A stretch of 62,264 nt of DNA from Peptoniphilus sp. GTDB taxonomy: Bacteria; Bacillota; Clostridia; Tissierellales; Peptoniphilaceae. Location: the NCBI RefSeq assembly GCF_022767005.1, contig NZ_JALEOV010000034.1, positions 1 through 62,264 on the forward strand, given 5' to 3'. This document shows positions 36,554 through 45,597 of this stretch, one piece after another. Position numbers and translations under genes: made by a program. Position 1 is the stretch's first letter. Each line of letters begins with the position of its first letter. A model generated the notes under the pieces. It worked only from the letters and a program-made list of their open reading frames with translations. It ran no database searches and had not been told where the DNA came from.

Positions 36554-37244
36554 TTTAAATAAGCAAAAAGACTGTAATTTTAATGAAAGAGATGAACTGA
36601 AAAATATTAAAAGCATAATTTTTGATTTTGACGGCACCCTTCACAACACAATAAAAATTTATTATCCTGCCTTTGCATCTGGAGTTGAAATTTTAAGAGA
36701 ACATGGCTTTGCAAAAGATTTTGACTTAAACGAAAAAAATGTGTCAAAATTTTTAGGAGAAAAACCAAATTTTGCCTACGACCTTATTGCAAAGGATTCA
36801 GACAAAAACTTAAAAGAAGAAGTAATGAAACACGTTGGCAAAAAAATGAATGAAAATATAAAAAATGGAGTTGGCGAACTTTATAATGATTCTATAAAAG
36901 TTCTTGAAAAGCTCTCAAAGGATTATGATCTTTACATTCTATCCAACTGTCGAGAGTCTTACTTGGACCTTGCCCTTGATGTCTACAATATAAAAAAATA
37001 TTTCAAAAAATGTTTTGCCGCAGAAACTTTTGGCTTCATATCAAAAGATGAAATAATAAAAAAAGAAAGGCATAATATAAAAGAAGAAATAATTTTTGTA
37101 GGCGATAGATATCACGACATGGAAGCTGCCAGAAAAAACAAACTTATAAGTATCTTTTGTACTTACGGGTTTGGCAGTATGGATGAAGGAAAAAAGGCAA
37201 ACTACAAAATAAATTCCATTGGCGAGATTTTAAATATCTTGTAA
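36546..37244 (+). CDS. HAD-family phosphatase in the riboflavin operon
   Basis: A haloacid-dehalogenase-superfamily phosphatase of about 232 residues. Motif I is [10 protein letters not shown] (nucleophile and acid/base Asp), motif II is LSNCRES, and motif IV is [11 protein letters not shown]; a helical C1 cap lies between motifs I and II. I favour the GTG at 36546, preceded by AGGTGA; another GTG at 36537 is possible. Both overlap ribH. Because it is the last gene of an otherwise complete rib operon, it is a good candidate for the dephosphorylation of 5-amino-6-ribitylaminouracil 5'-phosphate, the step for which different bacteria use different HAD enzymes. Confidence 0.8.
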   Translation: MDNLNKQKDCNFNERDELKNIKSIIFDFDGTLHNTIKIYYPAFASGVEILREHGFAKDFDLNEKNVSKFLGEKPNFAYDLIAKDSDKNLKEEVMKHVGKKMNENIKNGVGELYNDSIKVLEKLSKDYDLYILSNCRESYLDLALDVYNIKKYFKKCFAAETFGFISKDEIIKKERHNIKEEIIFVGDRYHDMEAARKNKLISIFCTYGFGSMDEGKKANYKINSIGEILNIL

Positions 37245-37319
37245 AAAATAATCATTAAAATTAAAGTTAAAAATAATAAAAAATCTAAACCAATAGTTTA
37301 CTTAAAACTAAATTCCATA

Positions 37320-37347
37320 AAAAAAGAGGACTTTTGCGTCCTCCTTT
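37320..37347. terminator. Bidirectional terminator between the rib operon and the radical SAM gene
   Basis: GAGGAC (37326-37331) pairs with GTCCTC (37338-37343); T5 lies on the forward side and T6 on the reverse side. Confidence 0.8.
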
Positions 37348-38784
37348 TTAATTACAAACTTTTTGTTCTTGCTTTTCTTTTTGTTTTTCTTTTTCTTTTT
37401 TCTGTTCTCTACTTTCTTTCCAAAGCTCATTTGCCTTTTTATTCCAAGCTTTTGCATAAGGTGTGGTCTTAACTTGTAATTCTTCTGCACTTTCAGGTGC
37501 AATCATATCTGTGTTTTTTGCACCAGATTCATTTACAATCTTTGTAAGTCTTCCAGGATTTTCCAACATTGGACATGGCTTCAACAAATTCTTATTAAAA
37601 GGTTGATTATCGTGGAATCCCATAAAAAGCGGACTCATTAGACATTCCTTGATAGTCTTTTCTCTTATATTTGAATCAGAATAGTGAATGAACACGCAAG
37701 GTTCCATATCGCCAAGAGAATTTATGTGAAAATAATTTTTGCCTCCAGCGATGCAACCATTTATAAATTCACCGTCATTTTGAAAATCAATTGTAAAAAT
37801 ATTTTGTGGATATTCACTTGATCTAATTTCTCTAACCTTATGATAAATATACTCCCTTTCTTCTGGAGTAAGTAATAGGCTTAAATCAGCATCTTTTCCA
37901 ACTGGCATGTAGTGGAAGTACCAAGCAAGTCTGCATCCATGATCCACAAGCATTTTTATAAAGTCATCATCTGTAACATATTTATAATTTTGACTTGTAT
38001 AACAAATTGAAGCACCATATAAAAGCTTATGTTCCTTCATTAAGTCCATTGCTTTCATAACTTTTTGAAACACTCCGTTGCCTCTTCTAAGGTCAGTAGA
38101 TTCTTCAGTACCCTCAATACTAAGCGCAAAAGAAATATTTCCTGCTTTCTTTACTTCTTCACAAAATTCGTCATCAATTAAAGTTCCATTTGTAAAAATA
38201 TGAAAGGCACTGTCGTTAAATTCCTTCGCAAGTCTAATGATATCATCTTTTCTAACAAGAGGTTCTCCTCCAGTTAAAATAAAAAAGTATGTACCAAGTT
38301 CATTTCCCTGTCTTACAATACTTGCCATTTCATCATAAGTTAAATTATTTTTATGTCCATATTCAGCAGCCCAACAGCCTGTGCATTTTAAATTACAAGC
38401 AGAGGTTGGATCAAATAAAATTATCCAAGGAATATTACAGTTGTATTCTTTTTGCAATTTATTTCTAAGAGCATTGCCTCTATAAGCAGCATTATATCCA
38501 ATAGTTCTCACAGAAGTCTTTACAATATTTTCGTCGATTCCATTTACAATATCTGTCCCAAAAGAAACCCATTTTGAATTTGGATCGTTAAGTTCATTCC
38601 TTACTCTTTCCAAACCATTTTTGGCACTATTTATTTCACTTGACTCAGGCATTAAATATTTGTCAAAGACGTTTACTATCTCCATCATTCCCTTTTGTGG
38701 ATCTTTTTTTAATCTCTTATAGGCAAGATTCACAGCCATTGAGAATACTTTTTCATTTTTTCTTTCTTTAATTGCAGTAGTCAT
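37348..38784 (-). CDS. Radical SAM protein with SPASM-like C-terminus
   Basis: A 478-residue radical SAM enzyme. The 4Fe-4S motif CNLKCTGCW sits after DPTSA, and the SAM-binding GGEP is in FILTGGEPLV. The C-terminal third has the Cys pattern GCIAGGKNYFHI, EPCVF and KPCPM expected for auxiliary Fe-S clusters (SPASM or twitch type). The last 30 residues are a Lys/Glu/Gln-rich tail (KKEKEKQKEKQEQKVCN). The start at MTTAIKERK (38784) follows GGGAGGT. This family is widespread in anaerobic Firmicutes, but its substrate is unknown and no peptide precursor was seen nearby. Confidence 0.85.
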   Translation of the reverse strand: MTTAIKERKNEKVFSMAVNLAYKRLKKDPQKGMMEIVNVFDKYLMPESSEINSAKNGLERVRNELNDPNSKWVSFGTDIVNGIDENIVKTSVRTIGYNAAYRGNALRNKLQKEYNCNIPWIILFDPTSACNLKCTGCWAAEYGHKNNLTYDEMASIVRQGNELGTYFFILTGGEPLVRKDDIIRLAKEFNDSAFHIFTNGTLIDDEFCEEVKKAGNISFALSIEGTEESTDLRRGNGVFQKVMKAMDLMKEHKLLYGASICYTSQNYKYVTDDDFIKMLVDHGCRLAWYFHYMPVGKDADLSLLLTPEEREYIYHKVREIRSSEYPQNIFTIDFQNDGEFINGCIAGGKNYFHINSLGDMEPCVFIHYSDSNIREKTIKECLMSPLFMGFHDNQPFNKNLLKPCPMLENPGRLTKIVNESGAKNTDMIAPESAEELQVKTTPYAKAWNKKANELWKESREQKKEKEKQKEKQEQKVCN

Positions 38785-38937
38785 CTTAATACCTCCCATA
38801 ATTATAAAAATCAAAATATTCTATATTGAATTGTTATTTAATAATATATTTTTTGAAATTTTAATTTTGAACCTTTTCTGAACATCGTTCATTTTTCTAT
38901 CTATATTTTACTACAAAATTAATGAAATTAAAAGATG

Positions 38938-38966
38938 TTTATAATATTTATTTAAAATATTATAAA
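38938..38966. repeat. AT-rich inverted repeat upstream of the radical SAM gene
   Basis: TTTATAATATT (38938-38948) and AATATTATAAA (38956-38966) are perfect 11-bp arms with a 7-bp spacer, about 155 bp upstream of the radical SAM start. It could be an operator, or simply two back-to-back TATAAT boxes. Confidence 0.4.
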
Positions 38967-39039
38967 TGTAAATTTGAAATCTTTTTAAGTTTTTATAGAA
39001 ATAAAAAATTTCTAAAGTATAGGCTTAAATTTAGCACAA

Positions 39040-39061
39040 AAAAGAGAAGGCTCTTGCCTTC
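39040..39061 (-). terminator. Terminator of the maoC-thl-crt-hbd operon
   Basis: GAAGGC (39046-39051) pairs with GCCTTC (39056-39061), followed by CTTTTTT on the reverse strand, 17 bp after the hbd stop. Confidence 0.85.
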
Positions 39062-39077
39062 CCTTAATATCTTTAAA

Positions 39078-39914
39078 TTAATATTTGTAAAATCCTTCGC
39101 CTGTTTTTCTTCCAAGAAGTCCAGCTCTAACCATTTTCTTAAGAAGTGGATGTGGTCTGTATTTAGGATCGGCAAATTCAGTGTTAAGAACTTCCATAAT
39201 TGCAAGTACTACATCAAGTCCTACTAAATCTCCAAGAGCTAAAGGTCCCATTGGATGATTTGCACCAAGTTTCATTGCTGTGTCAATATCTTCTACTGAT
39301 GCAATTCCTTCAGCGTAAATTCCAATTGCTTCGTTAATCATAGGAATTAAAATTCTATTTACAACAAATCCTGGAGCTTCCTCAACTTCTACTGGAGTTT
39401 TGCCAATCTCTTTTGAAAGTTCGATAATCATATCTTTAACTTTTGGATCAGTTTTCTTTCCAGAAATAACTTCTACTAGTTTCATTGCTGGAACTGGGTT
39501 AAAGAAGTGCATACCAATAACTTTTTCAGGTCTTTTAGTAGCTGCCCCAATGTCAGTTATTGAAAGAGATGAAGTATTGGATGCAAGAACTGTCTTTTCT
39601 TCACAAGTTTCACAAAGTTCTGTGAAAATCGCTTTTTTAATCTTAGGATTTTCAGTTGCTGCTTCTATTATAAGATCACAATCTGCTACATCTTTAATAT
39701 CAGATGATGTAGTTAGATTAGAAAGAGCAGTTTCCATCTCTTCCTTTGTCATTCTTTCTTTAGAAACATTTTTTTCATAACCTTTTTTGATTTTTTCCAT
39801 AGCCTTTTCAAGAGCTTCTGGTGCAATATCTCTAACAATTACTTTGTGATATGGTGCAAGTACCTGAGCAATTCCTGCTCCCATAGTACCTGATCCTACT
39901 ACTGCTATTTTCAT
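39078..39914 (-). CDS. hbd: 3-hydroxybutyryl-CoA dehydrogenase
   Basis: A 278-residue NAD(P)-dependent enzyme reducing acetoacetyl-CoA to (S)-3-hydroxybutyryl-CoA. The Rossmann loop is [21 protein letters not shown] and [11 protein letters not shown] follow, and [14 protein letters not shown] contains the catalytic His with [12 protein letters not shown]. The start at MKIAVVG (39914) follows AAGGTG; a GTG three codons upstream lies within that site. It is the last gene of the maoC-thl-crt-hbd operon and links to butyrate formation. The acyl-CoA dehydrogenase and Etf genes are not in the window. Confidence 0.95.
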   Translation of the reverse strand: MKIAVVGSGTMGAGIAQVLAPYHKVIVRDIAPEALEKAMEKIKKGYEKNVSKERMTKEEMETALSNLTTSSDIKDVADCDLIIEAATENPKIKKAIFTELCETCEEKTVLASNTSSLSITDIGAATKRPEKVIGMHFFNPVPAMKLVEVISGKKTDPKVKDMIIELSKEIGKTPVEVEEAPGFVVNRILIPMINEAIGIYAEGIASVEDIDTAMKLGANHPMGPLALGDLVGLDVVLAIMEVLNTEFADPKYRPHPLLKKMVRAGLLGRKTGEGFYKY

Positions 39915-39924
39915 TTTATTCACC

Positions 39925-40701
39925 TTATTTTCCTTTAAATTCAGTTTTTCCCTTATTTAAAAATGCCTTCATGCCTTCTTTTTGGTCATTAGTTGCAAAA
40001 CATAGTCCAAAGTGAGTTTTTTCAATTTGCATTGCTGTGTCGATATCTGTTTGAGATCCATTTACTATTGACTGTTTAGAATATTCTACCGCCTTTGGTG
40101 CATTCTTTGCAATTTTTTCTGCCATTTCAATAGCTTTGTGGATTAATTCATCTGGTTCGTATACACCATTTACAAGTCCAATTTCATAAGCCTTTTTAGC
40201 ATCAATAGTTTCTGCTGTATAGATCAATTCCTTTGCATAACCAGGTCCAATTGTCCTAGAAAGTCTTTGTGTTCCACCAAATCCTGGTGTGATTCCAAGA
40301 CCAACTTCAGGTTGACCAAACTTTGCTTTTGTAGATGCAAGTCTAATATCACAAGCAATAGAAATTTCACATCCGCCACCTAGTGCAAATCCATTCACAG
40401 CTGCTATAACTGGAACTCTACATTTTTCTATTTCCATAAATGTATCCATTCCAAGTTTTGCAAAATCATAAGCTTCACTTGCAGTAAAATTAGCCATTTC
40501 ACCAATATCAGCGCCAGCTACAAATGATTTTCCTGCACCTGTTACAATGATACATCTCACGTCGTCTTCTACACGTGCAAAAAATTTATGGAGTTCTTTT
40601 AACATTTCAGAGTTTAAAGCATTAAGGCTTTTTTCTCTATTAAGTGTTAAAAGAAGGATACCATGATCTTTTTTTTCTACAATTAAAAATTTATAATCCA
40701 T
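39925..40701 (-). CDS. crt: Crotonase (enoyl-CoA hydratase)
   Basis: A 258-residue enoyl-CoA hydratase/isomerase-fold enzyme converting (S)-3-hydroxybutyryl-CoA to crotonyl-CoA. The oxyanion-hole stretches are [10 protein letters not shown] and [16 protein letters not shown], and the catalytic glutamates are in [19 protein letters not shown]. The start MDYKFLIV (40701) follows GGAAGGGACT; upstream in-frame codons overlap the thiolase end. It sits 10 bp before hbd in the operon. Confidence 0.95.
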   Translation of the reverse strand: MDYKFLIVEKKDHGILLLTLNREKSLNALNSEMLKELHKFFARVEDDVRCIIVTGAGKSFVAGADIGEMANFTASEAYDFAKLGMDTFMEIEKCRVPVIAAVNGFALGGGCEISIACDIRLASTKAKFGQPEVGLGITPGFGGTQRLSRTIGPGYAKELIYTAETIDAKKAYEIGLVNGVYEPDELIHKAIEMAEKIAKNAPKAVEYSKQSIVNGSQTDIDTAMQIEKTHFGLCFATNDQKEGMKAFLNKGKTEFKGK

Positions 40702-40702
40702 A

Positions 40703-41890
40703 TTAGTCCCTTCCGACAATAAGAGCTGTTCCCATTCCTCCGCCGATGCAAAGTGTTGCTAAACCTTTTTTAGCATCTCTCTTTTGCATTTCGAATAAAA
40801 GTGTAGTTAAAATTCTAGCTCCACTTGCTCCAATAGGGTGACCAAGTGCAATTGCTCCGCCATTTACATTTACTTTATTAATGTCAAATTTCATAACTTG
40901 GTTAACTGCACAAGCTTGAGCTGCAAAAGCTTCATTAGCTTCAATTAGGTCAAGGTCATCAGCTTTAAGTCCTGCAATTTCAAGAGCTTTAGTTGATGAT
41001 GGAATAGGTCCAGTACCCATAATCTTAGGGTCAACACCTGCTGTTGCGTAAGAAATAATATATGCAAGAGGTTCTACACCAAGTTCCTTTGCCTTTGATT
41101 CTTTCATTATTACAAGCATTGCTGCTCCATCGTTAATTCCAGATGCATTACCTGCTGTAACTGTACCACCATCCTTTTTGAAAGCTGGTTTTAATTTTGC
41201 AAGACTCTCTAAAGTTACTCCTTCTCTAATGTGTTCATCAGTATCAACAACTGTTACATTACCTTTTCTATCTTTAACTTCTACAGGAACAATTTCGTCT
41301 TTAAATCTTCCTTCTCTTCTTGCTCTTTCTGCATTATTTTGAGATCTTGTAGCAAGTTCATCTTGCATTTCTCTAGTAATGCCATATTTTTCAGCTACAT
41401 TTTCAGCTGTAATACCCATGTGATAATCGTTGAAAGCATCCCAAAGACCGTCTTTAATCATTGTGTCAACAACTTTTTTGTCTCCCATTCTTGCTCCCCA
41501 TCTTTCATTAGTAAGAGCGTATGGTGCCATTGACATTGATTCAGTACCACCTGCAAGTACAATTTCAGCATCTCCAGCTTTAATAACTTGAGCAGCTAAA
41601 CTTACTGCACGAAGACCAGATCCACATACTGCGTTAATAGTAACTGCTGGAGTTTTAATGTCAATTCCTGCTCCTAAAACAACTTGTCTTGCAACGTTTT
41701 GTCCTTGAGCTGCTTGAAGAACATTACCAATATAAGCTTCATCAACCATGTCATTTTTTACATTTGCTCTTTTAAGTGCTTCCTTTGCCGCTACTATTCC
41801 AAGTTCTACTGCTGAAACAGTCTTAAATTGACCGCCAAAACTTCCTACAGCTGTTCTTGCAGCTGATGCTATAACAATTCTATCTTCCAT
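40703..41890 (-). CDS. thlA: Acetyl-CoA acetyltransferase (thiolase)
   Basis: A 395-residue biosynthetic thiolase that condenses two acetyl-CoA to acetoacetyl-CoA. The acylated Cys is in [11 protein letters not shown], the His is in [16 protein letters not shown], and the proton-donating Cys is in [11 protein letters not shown]. The start MEDRIVIAS (41890) follows AAGGAGGAAAAA. It is the second gene of the operon, 13 bp after maoC and 1 bp before crt. The product feeds Hbd for butyrate or, with a reductase not seen here, PHA. Confidence 0.96.
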   Translation of the reverse strand: MEDRIVIASAARTAVGSFGGQFKTVSAVELGIVAAKEALKRANVKNDMVDEAYIGNVLQAAQGQNVARQVVLGAGIDIKTPAVTINAVCGSGLRAVSLAAQVIKAGDAEIVLAGGTESMSMAPYALTNERWGARMGDKKVVDTMIKDGLWDAFNDYHMGITAENVAEKYGITREMQDELATRSQNNAERARREGRFKDEIVPVEVKDRKGNVTVVDTDEHIREGVTLESLAKLKPAFKKDGGTVTAGNASGINDGAAMLVIMKESKAKELGVEPLAYIISYATAGVDPKIMGTGPIPSSTKALEIAGLKADDLDLIEANEAFAAQACAVNQVMKFDINKVNVNGGAIALGHPIGASGARILTTLLFEMQKRDAKKGLATLCIGGGMGTALIVGRD

Positions 41891-41903
41891 TTTTTCCTCC
41901 TTA

Positions 41904-42317
41904 TTAGTCGCGTGGTGGCAATACAGTAGCCACACCGTCTAAAACAATTTCTCCCTTTTGATTTGTACAAGTTGTCTTGAGCTTTAATATTTTTTCTTTA
42001 ATTACCTCAATTACCTCAACTTTAGCTGTAATTGTATCTCCGAAATAAACAGGTTTAGTAAATTTCATTTCTTGACCCATGTAAATAGTACCTGGACCTG
42101 GAAGTTTCATCCCAAGAACTGCAGAAACAAGTCCTGCTGTTAGCATTCCATGTGCAATTCTAGTTTTAAAATTCCCCTTTCCAGCTTCAACTTCGTTTAT
42201 ATGGGCAGGATTCAAGTCGCCAGTTATACCAGCGTAAAGATATACATCTGACTCGGAAATTGTCTTTGTAAATTCAGCGGTATCGCCAATTTTAATTTCT
42301 TTAATAGTTTTTCCCAT
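41904..42317 (-). CDS. MaoC-family (R)-specific enoyl-CoA hydratase, PhaJ-like
   Basis: A 137-residue single hot-dog domain with the hydratase-2 motif: [15 protein letters not shown] has the catalytic Asp/His pair and is followed by [17 protein letters not shown]. Such enzymes interconvert crotonyl-CoA and (R)-3-hydroxybutyryl-CoA, the opposite stereochemistry to Crt/Hbd. Its place as first gene of the operon suggests that the cell makes the R-isomer, the monomer of polyhydroxybutyrate. The start follows GAGGAGGTAGATTAC. TATAAT upstream is the likely -10. Confidence 0.88.
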   Translation of the reverse strand: MGKTIKEIKIGDTAEFTKTISESDVYLYAGITGDLNPAHINEVEAGKGNFKTRIAHGMLTAGLVSAVLGMKLPGPGTIYMGQEMKFTKPVYFGDTITAKVEVIEVIKEKILKLKTTCTNQKGEIVLDGVATVLPPRD

Positions 42318-42387
42318 GTAATCTACCTCCTCAAGCCTTTGATAAAATTATACCCATAATTTAAAAAGAATAATTAATATCCTAAAA

Positions 42388-43491
42388 TTAATTCATGTTC
42401 TCTAAAATATCAACGATTTTTTTTGCAGCATGACCATCTCCATATGGATTTATAGCCTTCGCCATTTCTTCGTACAACTTTTTATTATCTAATAAATCAG
42501 TTATACTGTTGTAAACATCTTGTGAATTTGTCCCCACAAGTTTAGCTGTATTGGCTTCTACTCCTTCCATCCTTTCCGTCTCGTTTCTAAGAACTAGAAC
42601 AGGTTTGCCGAGAGCTGGAGCTTCTTCTTGTACTCCACCAGAATCTGTAACTACAAATTTTACCCTTGCCATTAAGTTTGAAAAAGGCATATAGGAAAGT
42701 GGCGCAATAAGATGAACTCTGTCTAAATCAGAAAAATATTTTTTTGCAGTACTCCTCACAATTGGATTTAAGTGAATTGGAAATACAATTTCAATGTTTT
42801 CTCTTTCAAGAACTACTCTCCTAATTGCAGAAAAAATATTTTCCATTGGCTCTCCCCAATTTTCTCTCCTATGCGCAGTAAGTAATACTACTTCTTTATT
42901 ATAATCTAAATTATTCAAAATTTCATCGTCAAATACAAAATCTTCTTTAACAGAATACTTCAGTGCATCAATTACAGTATTTCCAGTAATAAAAATATTT
43001 TTGTCATCATAGCCTTCTTTCAAAAGATTTGCTCGATTTGAATCTGTTGGCGCAAAGTGATAATTAGCAAGTACCCCAGTGAGTTTTCTATTTGCCTCTT
43101 CAGGATAAGGTGAATACAAGTTTCCTGATCTTAATCCAGCTTCTACATGTCCTATTTTTATTTTCTTGTAGAAAGCTGCAAGTGCTGCCGCAAAGACTGT
43201 CGTAGTATCTCCTTGCACCAAAAGTATGTCTGGCTTTAATTCTTCTAAAATATTTTCAAGTCCCAAAAGTGTTTTTGTAGTTATATCTGTAAGGGACTGA
43301 CCTTTTTTAAAAATATTTAAATCGTAATCCGGCTTTATATCAAAAATTTCTAGCACTTGGTCTAGCATTTCTCTATGCTGACCTGTTACGCAAGTGTAGC
43401 TTTCGAGACCATGTCTTTTTTCAATCTCTTTTATTATTGGAGCCATCTTAATGCCTTCAGGTCTTGTACCAAATACAAATAATACCTTCAT
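42388..43491 (-). CDS. wecB: UDP-N-acetylglucosamine 2-epimerase (non-hydrolysing)
   Basis: A 367-residue GT-B-fold epimerase making UDP-ManNAc for wall teichoic acid or capsule. It has FVFGTRPEGIKMAP at the N-terminus, GHVEAGLRSG, TAHRRENWG, and VVTDSGGVQEEAPALGKPVL for UDP binding. It directly follows the WecA/TagO-like transferase with no gap, which suggests linkage-unit synthesis (GlcNAc-ManNAc) for a wall polymer. The start follows ATAAGGAGGAATAA. Confidence 0.95.
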   Translation of the reverse strand: MKVLFVFGTRPEGIKMAPIIKEIEKRHGLESYTCVTGQHREMLDQVLEIFDIKPDYDLNIFKKGQSLTDITTKTLLGLENILEELKPDILLVQGDTTTVFAAALAAFYKKIKIGHVEAGLRSGNLYSPYPEEANRKLTGVLANYHFAPTDSNRANLLKEGYDDKNIFITGNTVIDALKYSVKEDFVFDDEILNNLDYNKEVVLLTAHRRENWGEPMENIFSAIRRVVLERENIEIVFPIHLNPIVRSTAKKYFSDLDRVHLIAPLSYMPFSNLMARVKFVVTDSGGVQEEAPALGKPVLVLRNETERMEGVEANTAKLVGTNSQDVYNSITDLLDNKKLYEEMAKAINPYGDGHAAKKIVDILENMN

Positions 43492-44520
43492 TTATTCCTC
43501 CTTATTTTTTAACATTCCAGCAGCTATTCCTGTTAAAAGTATTATTAAAATAACTGCTATTGAAATAATAAGTGCAATTGATGAATGAAACTTTGAAATT
43601 ACATTTGCTAGTATCCCAAATATTGCCGATATTGAATATAAAATCACAACAGTTTGCCTTTGATTTAATCCCATTTTCAAAAGTCTGTGATGAAGATGTC
43701 CTTTATCAGCTTGAACTATTGACTTCCCAGAAAGTTTACGTCTTACCATTGCAAAGGCTGTGTCAAATACTGGCACACCTAAAATTAATACTGGTACAAA
43801 AATCATAAGTATTGCTGCTTGTTTCAAAAATCCTGAAATACTTATATATGAAAGCATAAATCCAAGATACAAAGCTCCCGTATCTCCCATAAATATTTTT
43901 GCAGGATTAAAGTTAAAGGGCAAGAATCCAAGACAAGCACCTGCTACAAGGGCACATACTAAGCTAACATCAAATCTTCCCATTTGATAGGTTATAAAAA
44001 ACATCGAAATGGCACATATCATTGATACTCCCGATGCAAGCCCATCTAATCCATCTATTAAATTTATTGTATTTGTAATTCCACACACCCAAAAAATTGT
44101 AACTGGTATGGAAAGCATATTTAAAATAAGTAGTGCATCATCATAGTCAAAGGGATTTGTGAAAAATTCAATTTTCATACCACCTGCTACAAGAATTATG
44201 GCTGCAATAATCTGAAAACCAAGTTTTAATTTTGGACTAAGGTCATATTTGTCGTCATACAGTCCAGAAAATGCAATCACAAGAGAACTTATTATTGTAC
44301 AGATAAGTGTCTTATTGATAGGTAAAAAAACAAGCATTAAAATAGTTACACTTATTACCATTGCAATACCGCCACCTACTGGAATTGGTTTTTTATGAAC
44401 TCTTCTTGCATCCTTTGGTACATCTAAAAATCCTTCCCTTTTTGCAAGCTTTATTACAAAGGGCATTTGTAAAAAAGTCAAAATAAAAGCTGTCAAAAAA
44501 GGAACTAAATAATTATACAT
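43492..44520 (-). CDS. tagO: Undecaprenyl-phosphate GlcNAc-1-phosphate transferase (TagO/WecA/MraY family)
   Basis: A 342-residue polytopic membrane enzyme with about 10-11 helices that starts lipid-linked wall polymer synthesis. The motifs are RVHKKPIPVGGGIAM, a conserved Asp pair in SGLYDDKYDLSP, LIDGLDGLASG, NPAKIFMGDTGALYLGF (catalytic Asp) and DKGHLHHRLLKMG, the last being specific for the GlcNAc (WecA/TagO) rather than MraY branch. It lies between upp and wecB. Confidence 0.92.
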   Translation of the reverse strand: MYNYLVPFLTAFILTFLQMPFVIKLAKREGFLDVPKDARRVHKKPIPVGGGIAMVISVTILMLVFLPINKTLICTIISSLVIAFSGLYDDKYDLSPKLKLGFQIIAAIILVAGGMKIEFFTNPFDYDDALLILNMLSIPVTIFWVCGITNTINLIDGLDGLASGVSMICAISMFFITYQMGRFDVSLVCALVAGACLGFLPFNFNPAKIFMGDTGALYLGFMLSYISISGFLKQAAILMIFVPVLILGVPVFDTAFAMVRRKLSGKSIVQADKGHLHHRLLKMGLNQRQTVVILYSISAIFGILANVISKFHSSIALIISIAVILIILLTGIAAGMLKNKEE

Positions 44521-44529
44521 ATTTACCTC

Positions 44530-45156
44530 TTACTTCGTTCCAAATAACCTATCTCCTGCATCTCCAAGTCCAGGTACGATATATTTATCATCATTTAATT
44601 TTTCATCTAGTGCAGCAATATAAATTTCTACATCAGGATGAGCTTCTTGTACCGCCTTTAATCCTTCTGGTGCAGCTAATAAATTTATTGATTTAATGTT
44701 TTTTGCACCATTTCTTTTTAATTCGTCAATGGCTTCAATAAGTGACCCACCTGTTGCAAGCATTGGATCAACAATAATCATTTGTCTTGATGCTACATCT
44801 TTAGGTAACTTTGAATAATAAGTAACTGGCTTTAAAGTTTCTGGATCTCTGTACATTCCAATGTGACCAACTCTTGCTGCTGGTATTATTGTAAGAAGTC
44901 CTTCCACCATACCAAGACCTGCTCTTAAAATAGGCACTATTCCAATTTTTTTACCGGAAATTCTTTTTCCAATAGCTTTTCCAATAGGAGTTTCAATTTC
45001 AATATCTTCTGTTTCCAAATCTCTTGTAACTTCATAGCCCATTAATGTTGCAATTTCATTTACAATTTGTCTAAATTCCATGGAACTTGTTTCTTTTTTT
45101 CTAATTATTGTCATCTTGTGATCAATAAGTGGATGTTTTATTATTGTGTATCCCAT
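44530..45156 (-). CDS. upp: Uracil phosphoribosyltransferase
   Basis: A 208-residue salvage enzyme converting uracil and PRPP to UMP. The PRPP loop is in [12 protein letters not shown], and [12 protein letters not shown] is the uracil-binding end. The start is at MGYTIIKH (45156) because GAGGAGGAATAAT precedes it; the frame starts five codons earlier inside that site. It follows rpiB by 1 bp. Confidence 0.96.
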   Translation of the reverse strand: MGYTIIKHPLIDHKMTIIRKKETSSMEFRQIVNEIATLMGYEVTRDLETEDIEIETPIGKAIGKRISGKKIGIVPILRAGLGMVEGLLTIIPAARVGHIGMYRDPETLKPVTYYSKLPKDVASRQMIIVDPMLATGGSLIEAIDELKRNGAKNIKSINLLAAPEGLKAVQEAHPDVEIYIAALDEKLNDDKYIVPGLGDAGDRLFGTK

Positions 45157-45157
45157 A

Positions 45158-45589
45158 TTATTCCTCCTCAATTTTATTTACTCTATTAATATGTCTTCCG
45201 CCTTCAAATTTTTCATTTAAAAAAGCTTCTACTATTTCTATTGCCATATCGTGACCAATTAATCTTGCACCCATTGCAAGTACATTCGCGTTATTGTGTC
45301 GTCTTGCAAGTTTAGCAGAATAGGGTTCACAGCAAAGTGCAGCTCTTATTCCCTTAACTTTATTAGCAGCAATTGAAATTCCAATTCCTGAACCGCAAAT
45401 AACAATTCCAAAATCCATTTTATTATCTATAACTGCGTGTCCAACTGCGTGTCCATAATCTGGATAATCCACACGACTATCGTCGAAGGGTCCCATGTCT
45501 TTTACTTCAATGTTTTTTTCTTCTAAGTATTTTATTACATCTTTTTTTAAATAAAATCCTGCGTGATCAGAACCAATTGCTATTTTCAT
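45158..45589 (-). CDS. rpiB: Ribose-5-phosphate isomerase B
   Basis: A 143-residue RpiB/LacAB-family isomerase interconverting ribose 5-phosphate and ribulose 5-phosphate. [13 protein letters not shown] at the start, [15 protein letters not shown] with the catalytic Cys, and [14 protein letters not shown] are all family features. The start at 45589 follows TAGGAGGAAAA; upstream in-frame codons lie in the sua5 gene. The sua5-rpiB-upp-tagO-wecB order is a common clostridial cluster. Confidence 0.96.
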   Translation of the reverse strand: MKIAIGSDHAGFYLKKDVIKYLEEKNIEVKDMGPFDDSRVDYPDYGHAVGHAVIDNKMDFGIVICGSGIGISIAANKVKGIRAALCCEPYSAKLARRHNNANVLAMGARLIGHDMAIEIVEAFLNEKFEGGRHINRVNKIEEE

Positions 45590-45597
45590 TTTTCCTC

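Noticed and set aside
37308..37502. Lys-rich 64-codon reverse-strand frame
   Set aside because: It is a shifted frame of the radical SAM protein's Lys/Glu tail; the A-rich codons read as Lys in more than one frame.
38922..39227. Forward-strand 101-codon frame
   Set aside because: It is largely antisense to hbd and crosses its terminator, with no ribosome site.
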